Below are positions 25,701 through 31,431 of a DNA stretch of 31,431 bases, piece after piece. Under the pieces are notes generated by a model. The model did no database searches. It had not been told where the DNA came from and saw only the letters and a program-made list of their open reading frames with translations. The stretch is from assembly GCA_030430105.1 (NCBI GenBank), contig JAUIFW010000002.1:1-31431 (forward strand), given 5' to 3'. The stretch comes from a bacterium (GTDB taxonomy: Bacteria; Patescibacteria; Gracilibacteria; 1-14-2-50-48-13). The translations under genes were made by a program, and so were the position numbers. Within the stretch, counting starts at the first letter, position 1. Every line of letters begins with the position of its first letter.

Positions 25701-28700
25701 AAATCTGTACCTTTCTAGAGCTACCTCGCTCAAGAAGAAGCTTTTCTATTTCTGCAAAACTACGTCCATCCTGCCGAAGCTTAGCAACATCCGTTGCAAA
25801 GTTTTGATTGAAGGCAGCAAGAAATCCATACCTCGCTCTCGTCCCCATACCTCGCTCCTTGAGATATGAATTCGCATGCGCAAAATCCGTCACCACAGGA
25901 CTCGCTGGAAGTAACGCAATATTCTGTAGCTGCTTGCTAGATGCCACAGCATCTAGCATCTCCTCATCCTTCACACCTCTACGTCTCAGTACATCAATCT
26001 CACGAGCCACATCTTCATCATCTTGCAAAAGCTTGCTCAGTATCATCTGCGCTGAAAGACCACGAGCAAACAAGTACTCAATGGCATCCTTGCTAGAGAG
26101 TCGCACTGGTGCATATGGCGCATATTGAACTTTCTCCTGTCCAGCTAGTGCAGCATTCACCGTTGATTGAGACGCAAGTCCAGGATTGTCTCTCTTCAAA
26201 ATAGAGAGGGCCAAACTATCTGGATACTGAAGCCGTGACATCACGAGTCTCCATTCCTCGGGAGTTAATCCCACCGTAGAGTCCTGACCAAGCTCAATAT
26301 CTCGCTGCAAATCATCATCTAATAGAACCGGCGTTGCACCAGAAGTTCCTGAATTCCCTCCTGATGAACCACTTGATGAACCACCTAAAGGATTACCCCA
26401 CCCTAAACGAAGCGCTGCAGCTCCTTGCTGAATACTTCCAGAAACCGTAGAACGTGGGATACCCTGCGTCTGCAAGCTTTGCACTGCAGAAGAAACCTTC
26501 ACCGTAGTCTTTGGTGTACTAGAAGCTTCCACCGTCTGTTCCTCCGCATCCAGCGTCTCAATGACCTCCTCGGAACTCTTCCCTTCTTGTTGCAGCGCTT
26601 CTATACGCTGAGCCAATTGGGCATTTTCCTTCTTAAGCGCCTCAAGTGCCTCCTCCTGAGAAGCTCCAAGTGACTGCTTTCTTGCGACCTCCCTCGATAC
26701 ACTCAGGTTCACAGACTCACGTAGATCCAAGACCACAGTAGGGTCTTCGATCTTCAAGCGACGTATAATAGAGGACTCAGAAGTACCTCCATCCAAAAGT
26801 GTATTAATACGTGCAGCTACAGAGTCATTCTGAGCAGCAATCTCTGCAAGTATCGATGTATCTGAAAATCCAAGTCCATCCAATGCCTCGTAGACCTCTG
26901 AGAACGAACCTCGGAACAAAGTACCCGTCTGCAGGTCTGCAGGATTTGACTGCGCCGTTTGCTCCTCCTGCTCTGGAGCTGCGGAAGCCGTAGCAGACGC
27001 CAACGATACCTCAGGCGAAGCTGCCGAGGTCGCTGTACTAGACAAGTCGGTATCACCAGATGAACCTGTTGAGCTACCTGTCCCTGAACCAGCAGTAGTA
27101 GTTCCACTCGTACCTGCATCACTAGCCCCAGTGGTAGTGGTAGCCGCTGCCGTCGTAGTCCCTGTAGCCATATCTCCTGTAGCGGTCTGTGATGTCGATG
27201 TATCAACAGCACTTGAAGTATCTCCTGCTGTAAAACTCAAAATATTATTCGCCTCAAGCCAATCCTGCTCTACATCAATAATGTCATCTCTCGAAGCATA
27301 TACGCGAATCGTCTCTAGTAACTCGACCACTTGCCCATCTCGCCCCGCAGAAACCTTGAGCTCATACGCTCCACATTCAGCGAACTTCAGCACATGCAAT
27401 TGGCTTGCATCCTCAAAGAGCTTCGTCCCTTGTTCCTCAGCCGTAGCATTACAGGCTCTTACAGGACCTGTTCGCCTAAGATTCCACACCATCGTTTGAT
27501 CTGAGACCACTGCACCCCGAAGTCTAGGCTCCACAGCAAAGGAAAGTTCCTCATCTCCTTGAACAAAAGGTATATAGGTAAGCCGACCGAGGGAAGCTGG
27601 CTCGCTGCGCTGCAAAGACAATTGCTCTGTTTCACCAGTTGTCACTTTTCGCACATCTGAGTACGTAGTAAGTACTTCTCCGGTATCCAAATCCTCTACG
27701 GATATACCAAGGCGCACCGTATGTGACGTTCCTGTCGATCCATAGTGATCTATCCGAATAGTTCTGGTAGTTTCTCCTCCTGTAGTTTGCTGCTGCCCCT
27801 TCATTTTCCCATCAATCTCATAAAACCACTGCACACTAAGAGGCTGATCTGGCCGATCAGGGTCTCGCAAGTTCACGAGCTCAACCTGTACATCAAGGGG
27901 AGTTACCTGAGCACCCTCAGGCCAAGTTTGCACAATAGTATCAAAGCGCGGCATGCGGTTCTCCACATAGAAGTATTCAGTGAGTGTATTTTCCCTCAGC
28001 CCCTCATCCGTTCGCTCCCGCACAATAAGCTCCACAGACACACAGGCCGTATCCTCCACCGTAACGGAAGGGAATGTATACGACACCTCCACATCTTGGT
28101 TACTCAAGGTCGTACCACCCATTGTCCATGTAAAAGACGTACCTGGATCCGTAGGGTTTACAGGAAGGCCAAAGGTGTTTGTAGACTGCTCAGCATTGAA
28201 GGTGTAGCTTTGTCCAGACTGAACAACATAGGCATCAACACGCCCCTGAGACGTACGACACACTCGCTCCTCCTGAGCAAGCTGACCTCCACTACCTCGC
28301 ACTCTCAATGAAGCAAAGGGCTGCCTAGGCTCAGTCACTCGAAAGCGAATACTTTGTGCAAGCTCCACCCTATCTTCGCTTCCATACACCTCTACAGTTA
28401 GGCGCTTCGTTCCCTCCTCCGCAAAATTCACAGGAAGCGTAAAGACCTCCCAACTATCCTCAGTTTCAGACTGCAAAGATCGCTGCAGCAATACATCTCC
28501 CTCCTTGAGATCTACACGAGAGCCTCCCTGAGTTCGCACCTCCACGTCAAGTGTCTCTTGTGCCGGAACAGTTGCTGTATCTGCAAGAGAAAGTACCGTA
28601 CCATCAGAAAGTACAGCCCGAGCCTCAGCACGCACAGTGGATTCCACCCGAATATCCTTGGAAGTCTCCGTAATTTGTCCAAACTTATTTCTTGCAGCAA

Positions 28701-31431
28701 GAGTAACGCGGTACCCTCCAACCGTTGGGAAGCTAATTTCCCTATACCGACGCTCACCTTCAGGCAACCATGGACTCACACTACTTGGTGCAAGTGGTGG
28801 CTGCACCTGCAAAAGAAGCTCATCCTCATCAGACAAATACAGCGACTCATTATAGACACGGTAGACATTTGGCTGAGATGGATGCTGCTCTACACGCATC
28901 TTTACTTCAATACTTCGTGGCTCCACAAAGACCGTTTGATCCACAACAGTGAATGCCTCTTTTCCATCAAATTTTGTTCGAAGATTTACTGTATAGAGCC
29001 CTGGTTTGTTTGGCATATACGACAAGGTTTCCTCCCCTGGGACAATCATCTGAGAAAATGATTCTACTGGCTCCTTTCCTGGTTCGTCATAGATAATTTT
29101 TACTTCCTTTTCAGCAAGCTCGGGAGCAGAGGCAAACAAAGGCTCTGTCTGTATACGAATGCTCTCACCAATATCCAAAGTTTTAGATGGTCGCACGGTA
29201 AGCCTAGTCCCGTCCTCCGTCACGTACACACGGAATGTTGTCTTCACCAAGGTTTTACCATTCTCGGTATTCACCGCCTCAATGGTGATAGGGTAACTCC
29301 CAGCCTCCTCAAAACGCAGCACCGGAGCTGGTTCCAATCCATACACAGGGACATCATTACTTGTACCCTTTTGCACGATATTGGCTCCGTCCTTTCCCGT
29401 GAGGTAGCGATATCCAATTCCCTCAGATCCAGAAGAAGAAATGGAAACAAGCCCAGGCTGCTCACGGCTTATCAAAGAAAACGAAAGTGCAAGCGGCACA
29501 TCATCCTCCCCTTCCGTCTTGAGCAACTGGATACGATCACCATCAAAAAGTGCCGTCTGCGTAGTTTCACCCAGCTTCTGATACCCCAAATCAAGAGTCG
29601 CACTACTACTATGTAGAGAAACACTAGCTGGCGCATCGTTGTACAACATGAGACGATTCTTTCCAAGCGTCCGCCCTTCAGGTTCTTCTTGATACAAAGT
29701 ATGCACAAGCTGCACCTGCTCATCTACAGGGACCTCAATGGTTACACTACCTCCCTCCTCCAAACTAGCAGCTAAAAGCTGACCACTTTGTGTACGGATC
29801 TCATGCCTCACCTTCTCCCGAAGCGCACTGGCGTTCTTATCATCAATAGTAATACGTGCTGTATACGTCCCTCCCTTGGCAAACTTCGTTACATCTACTC
29901 GCCCACCAGTGGTATAGGTACCGATAGATGTACTCGTATCCGTATCCCCAATATTATAATACACGCGCTGACGCTCATAGGTCGTCATATCAATACTATC
30001 CTGCAAAGGCTCCGTCACAGGCTGCGTAAAATCACGCTCCTCTGCCTCCTGCACGCTACATCCCACATTTTCCTCATCTGGAGCTCGCACCACCAACGGT
30101 ACGGTATATAGTCTCTGGCCAATATAGTTTCCTGTATCTACAGCTTCCGCTTGAAGACTTAGGTATTGCGCCTGTGCACACCCTCGTTTCACAGAAGAAA
30201 GGACGGAAGCTGGCACACGAATCAATAACATATCATCCTCCTCCGTAATCGTTGCCGCCACGCCATCACTCTCAGGAAACTTGAAAATATCAAAGTCTGT
30301 TCTTGCCACTTGTGCTTTTATTTGAGATGTGGAAGATGCATCCTTGGACTTAGGAAACGCAAATGCAATCCCATTACTTTGTACAGCATTATCCCAAAGG
30401 GTAGCTGGCACATCCACAACTGATGATCCACTTACGCGGAACTGACTGTCACCAATCCTAAGTCGCACATCACTAGAACGAACCGTTACATTTCCATACG
30501 GCTGCTCACGATTTTCGAGAGCAGTACGACAAGTATCAGGGTCTCTTGACGTATCACACATATTTTCTGCAAGCTCTCTCAAGTCTGTTTGAATAACAGC
30601 CACAGGATCATCCTCCGTAAGCACCTCGATAATAAATCCTACGATCAAGTACGAGAAAATGATAAGTGCAAATCCAAGCGCAACATTGACGATAGTCTGT
30701 ACTACCTTCTTGCGCCGCTCTGGGTTACCAAAGGACGTAACAAGAAGTACTCCCTCGATAATCAAGACAATGACCGCAATAATTCCCAGAAAGAATAGAA
30801 CAGTCTGCAATAGCCCCCCCACCACATCAGCAGCAGATCGCTGCGGGGGACCATCACCATAAAGGCCTAGACTTCCTGCTTGCTCATCGAGCACCTGCTC
30901 CCCAAGTCTACCCTGCGGCCTATTCACCGTAGCCGTATTATTCAAACAATTAATATTCCCAGCAGCGGCACCGTTACAATCTCCAAATTGATTGAGTGGC
31001 TGCCGTCTCATTCCAGAAACACTGTTAGCAGAGTCAGAAGGATCTGCAGGTTGTTGCCCAGTGGTGAGTTGACTGGAAAGAAACGAAAAGGAAAGATCCT
31101 CCTCTACAGGCTCTGACTCTGGCAAATCATCTAGCGTTACGCGCTCAGTCAGCTCAGAACGCTGATGAATAATACGTTGATCAACCACTCGCACTCCATC
31201 CAAGTCACCAAGGGTCTCTACCGCCACAAAGGCTTCAGGCGTAGTTTCAACACCCTGCATCGAACTTGGTATCTCCTCAGGGATAGAGACAAATCCCACA
31301 AAGGTAATACGTGGGTCCTCTTCGTAAAAATACGTGGAAAACTCCACAGACACCTCTTCCTCAAGGACCATTCCACCCGTCCCAATCTCTTGTCCACCTA
31401 CACCATACGGCTTCATAAAAACAAGTTCTGT
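19789..31431 (-). CDS. Giant surface protein (at least 3,880 aa), N-terminus beyond window
   Basis: The frame is open through the window edge; ATG 31416 has no Shine-Dalgarno and five sense codons (TELVF) precede it, so the true start is probably outside. Numbering from that ATG: about 193-268 is a VirB2/TrbC-like hairpin (LLQTVLFFLGIIAVIVLIIE, turn SFGNPERRKK, then IVNVALGFALIIFSYLIVGF). About 270-1395 is beta-rich with Ig/PKD-like segments (e.g. FTWTMGG ~1093). About 1396-1496 is a Ser/Thr/Gly/Ala linker. About 1498-2400 has degenerate helical repeats and a coiled coil, and about 2500-3480 is helical. About 3582-3608 is a transmembrane helix (WVSVLWFFLWLFGLVIGAIV) followed by RFQLFKR. A ~265-residue acidic Pro/Ser/Thr tail ends it. 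Basic residues after the helices place the hairpin turn and tail inside and everything between outside. Function unknown. Confidence 0.85.
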   Translation of the reverse strand, partial: TELVFMKPYGVGGQEIGTGGMVLEEEVSVEFSTYFYEEDPRITFVGFVSIPEEIPSSMQGVETTPEAFVAVETLGDLDGVRVVDQRIIHQRSELTERVTLDDLPESEPVEEDLSFSFLSSQLTTGQQPADPSDSANSVSGMRRQPLNQFGDCNGAAAGNINCLNNTATVNRPQGRLGEQVLDEQAGSLGLYGDGPPQRSAADVVGGLLQTVLFFLGIIAVIVLIIEGVLLVTSFGNPERRKKVVQTIVNVALGFALIIFSYLIVGFIIEVLTEDDPVAVIQTDLRELAENMCDTSRDPDTCRTALENREQPYGNVTVRSSDVRLRIGDSQFRVSGSSVVDVPATLWDNAVQSNGIAFAFPKSKDASSTSQIKAQVARTDFDIFKFPESDGVAATITEEDDMLLIRVPASVLSSVKRGCAQAQYLSLQAEAVDTGNYIGQRLYTVPLVVRAPDEENVGCSVQEAEERDFTQPVTEPLQDSIDMTTYERQRVYYNIGDTDTSTSIGTYTTGGRVDVTKFAKGGTYTARITIDDKNASALREKVRHEIRTQSGQLLAASLEEGGSVTIEVPVDEQVQLVHTLYQEEPEGRTLGKNRLMLYNDAPASVSLHSSSATLDLGYQKLGETTQTALFDGDRIQLLKTEGEDDVPLALSFSLISREQPGLVSISSSGSEGIGYRYLTGKDGANIVQKGTSNDVPVYGLEPAPVLRFEEAGSYPITIEAVNTENGKTLVKTTFRVYVTEDGTRLTVRPSKTLDIGESIRIQTEPLFASAPELAEKEVKIIYDEPGKEPVESFSQMIVPGEETLSYMPNKPGLYTVNLRTKFDGKEAFTVVDQTVFVEPRSIEVKMRVEQHPSQPNVYRVYNESLYLSDEDELLLQVQPPLAPSSVSPWLPEGERRYREISFPTVGGYRVTLAARNKFGQITETSKDIRVESTVRAEARAVLSDGTVLSLADTATVPAQETLDVEVRTQGGSRVDLKEGDVLLQRSLQSETEDSWEVFTLPVNFAEEGTKRLTVEVYGSEDRVELAQSIRFRVTEPRQPFASLRVRGSGGQLAQEERVCRTSQGRVDAYVVQSGQSYTFNAEQSTNTFGLPVNPTDPGTSFTWTMGGTTLSNQDVEVSYTFPSVTVEDTACVSVELIVRERTDEGLRENTLTEYFYVENRMPRFDTIVQTWPEGAQVTPLDVQVELVNLRDPDRPDQPLSVQWFYEIDGKMKGQQQTTGGETTRTIRIDHYGSTGTSHTVRLGISVEDLDTGEVLTTYSDVRKVTTGETEQLSLQRSEPASLGRLTYIPFVQGDEELSFAVEPRLRGAVVSDQTMVWNLRRTGPVRACNATAEEQGTKLFEDASQLHVLKFAECGAYELKVSAGRDGQVVELLETIRVYASRDDIIDVEQDWLEANNILSFTAGDTSSAVDTSTSQTATGDMATGTTTAAATTTTGASDAGTSGTTTAGSGTGSSTGSSGDTDLSSTATSAASPEVSLASATASAAPEQEEQTAQSNPADLQTGTLFRGSFSEVYEALDGLGFSDTSILAEIAAQNDSVAARINTLLDGGTSESSIIRRLKIEDPTVVLDLRESVNLSVSREVARKQSLGASQEEALEALKKENAQLAQRIEALQQEGKSSEEVIETLDAEEQTVEASSTPKTTVKVSSAVQSLQTQGIPRSTVSGSIQQGAAALRLGWGNPLGGSSSGSSGGNSGTSGATPVLLDDDLQRDIELGQDSTVGLTPEEWRLVMSRLQYPDSLALSILKRDNPGLASQSTVNAALAGQEKVQYAPYAPVRLSSKDAIEYLFARGLSAQMILSKLLQDDEDVAREIDVLRRRGVKDEEMLDAVASSKQLQNIALLPASPVVTDFAHANSYLKERGMGTRARYGFLAAFNQNFATDVAKLRQDGRSFAEIEKLLLERGSSRKVQISLMQAAPLLFNQAEAYLRGIGYSDTMIVQHLAAFSEEVREVLAGVPEGADALGSLRTSFQGKRVSVAPFHAVQHPGDEVRTRLEAMYANPLVSPAGEVVAVAPMATVAVSSANLFRTLYPLYQQGEDTLRAMGAHDTRVSQTAGALAARGFAGRSLVNEVLRRYTELRFAPFHAEVHTFASAYMRLARVGMPPRLIYDIMGSADEQYATVIGNVGVDTVDTLSTYTFLAQDPVLRRVVFPRQLSTEAELTGLWSWFAGLGIPEDLRLRLLSTYSSTLEDYLRGEDLGAVSFEDVVRRLQASSSALSSDIIGGEILPVQETGARIVFQPFAPVTVDAETYARLLGHLGITFSMQAAISGSDASNATDLAASLGASPRLSLLGFFSLPFEELVDSMENIGFTRSQILTFLAQVDGGAYEKNADQESLLGTDVQVPVILGARFSEATYTEFTDGFTVSSELAQQKLLLDNPIFARASSVAAGGLESLQGFDRVYVAPTVLDASSATELASVFDIAPLQLEAAYTVHHVLPSLPPRVYVDVRTYMEQEQDDPAYEEILRAMEQTNLHAAVFLANPLSTVDAALLPMTGRIWHQELLRAKDTRMNETVVRFEVTINGVRKVLRGIVPGLSTRAAFISGESTPDELATLASTRYVLPTGQVLLATNPYLAAEDAYALQERSPSRAPEPSESLLKLLSGDEVLRSSAGEGLYNVYGILDNAALLDCSQYAVVMRESRPHLVCNDFGVYSADVSRIRLLLEDTLGSTEYTAQLASAVDALQLEGTLEERADRVEDLREKAREALSLPSRLDTLERYLTYFSLQELTREEVLSLLTDNMRGLANRVDGVLSQTEQQRANLLQGHITALDGLLESNANYALRLREAHDRMQEVLDQKILPEQEVQSFFVQYKSRYGELFTELKSALSTASEGAESYTRELDSMSTRIQVATDMSTFNGAVTLVRTFLSSQALGSAERLAAYDAVQVFTEEALDIMQGTLQAPLGSTSSDLAIADAKELLRRGGAVQTFGAAYLGAFDAISSTEALALDEKRYVQNLMATAMREARDSIRTILTTTSFIDSSEREAYASELDGFDFEDGLRSQMEAMFTLVLDLRERSSLAGTRVAADVSSALISRLFASVQEVLTTLPSDVASETFGAVGSVYPEVEAYTDVMDAFARHIEAVGNDSVQGVSQNAYRALRELLDTEATRVFLPGLLDLDGRLQTGESLASEQFSDIELLLEWYATFTSGASSLELRALAAVALEETLYPYLYALEGLGSQASYFSYATLKADVRASFQLPEGRAPSFGEVYDRLSRVKKQVMVHPSLPLPAKLHVLYVLSEYFPVSDIDAAYRHCTAVWNKDPELLAKRVCVEEGTALDPIPKTQLFALMRTKRAELVLRLGDAALNTQFQSRLDMLTTNTSLSVAARKQALVEVLHILEDPAVSQVEREETLSELYQIPVLSDELLALQEVSVTEQDITYSPSEVESVLYAVLTLVQELPDEQKLVLRELLLQAQQEYASRFERALGLMSLAMEIIDGSDLSLDTQTQALTLLKKIGATGVVTDPHTVLPIIAVRSLQGKALSLAPEAREIVDTSLQDILARFEAREYAQVDGRATSALDQLSDVVSEEDRAELAFYYVTIRSVAAYILGYSSEVVPGDVSPVDVTPVEQPTQQPTEQPGGTPLWVSVLWFFLWLFGLVIGAIVVGVATLFVRFQLFKRAHPESPVDFEEYVLNIRTKLLSRFGAKSETYLGESEHIALPTKPTGNVPTDEEDHGREADASSTSEVVEAESTAVSDVADGSMHESMDEERANSEHIPTDSMEQSVSDTSLDTDLGGVTENVGSASLTQEPTSPVSPASTPTTTPSAPVSSLEVPASEHSESVASEPVQPAQQDTLSGQVPGEEWMDVENYEEMPVPGAPVPSAAPTPSSASTQPTTQTPAASEPAFEQPKPAEQGPAPSWLKMDDDTTQQSDNQSSSQT
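24230..26925 (-). repeat. Degenerate helical repeats within the giant protein
   Basis: Several units in this part share a pattern: an aromatic/Ala-Pro-Phe/Tyr motif, then a helix with A..YL or similar, a Gly turn, and I...L......VA..I..L...G.S..E. Motif copies include VQYAPYAPV (~1763), VSVAPFHAV (~1968), LRFAPFHAEV (~2075), IVFQPFAPV (~2228) and FFSLPFEEL (~2290). The SDTSILAEIA, SAQMILSKLL and SDTMIVQHLA segments are matching helices. Repeat boundaries are approximate. Confidence 0.5.

Noticed and set aside
19974..30862. Plus-strand open frames of 60-190 codons across the giant gene
   Set aside because: They are antisense shadows of one continuous minus-strand frame with coherent domains, and none shows a plausible start signal or recognisable protein.
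1..31431. Recoded TGA (glycine) as in Gracilibacteria/Absconditabacteria
   Set aside because: TGA ends elp3 and nrdR at the expected protein lengths, and recognised genes contain no in-frame TGA.

Overview
The window looks like a chromosomal segment of an uncultured bacterium of the Patescibacteria (Candidate Phyla Radiation) type. The signs are an archaeal/CPR-style Elp3, a TrmB-type regulator, VirB2/TrbC-like membrane hairpins built into larger proteins, very large surface proteins, many genes without homologues I can name, and short AT-rich heptameric repeats between genes. MurA and Ddl imply a peptidoglycan wall. TGA is used as a stop (elp3, nrdR), so the TGA=Gly code of Gracilibacteria/Absconditabacteria does not apply. 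The exact lineage is inference; a Peregrinibacteria-like group would fit, but nothing here proves it.

Left third (1-8.7 kb): a truncated ddl on the minus strand; a small unknown plus-strand gene; elp3; a TrmB-like regulator with two palindromic operator candidates upstream and a 22-residue membrane peptide coupled to its stop codon; a helical unknown; a phosphomannomutase/phosphoglucomutase; a small tail-anchored protein; and a membrane protein of unknown function.

Middle (8.7-17.2 kb): a secreted unknown protein divergent from a protein with two VirB2-like hairpins, sharing a 38-bp intergenic region with an inverted repeat. Then murA-nrdR, translationally coupled; a diverged RNB-fold protein without visible catalytic aspartates; a small basic protein; a candidate free-standing small RNA with its own promoter and terminator; a two-TM protein; and rpsT.

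Right half (17.3-31.4 kb): two co-directional minus-strand genes take up about 14 kb. The upstream one is a giant surface protein of at least 3,880 residues, still open at the window edge. It has a VirB2-like hairpin near its visible start, a long beta-rich and then helical ectodomain, one C-proximal transmembrane helix and a low-complexity cytoplasmic tail. The downstream one has the opposite orientation: a low-complexity cytoplasmic N-terminus, one transmembrane helix and an ectodomain of about six PKD-like domains. The pair looks like a cell-surface system whose two members could meet through tails inside and domains outside.

Three convergent gene junctions (1.4, 11.7 and 17.25 kb) share one architecture: hairpin, then an AT-rich 7-bp-period repeat, then hairpin. 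A fourth, GC-richer 7-bp array follows the phosphomannomutase stop codon.
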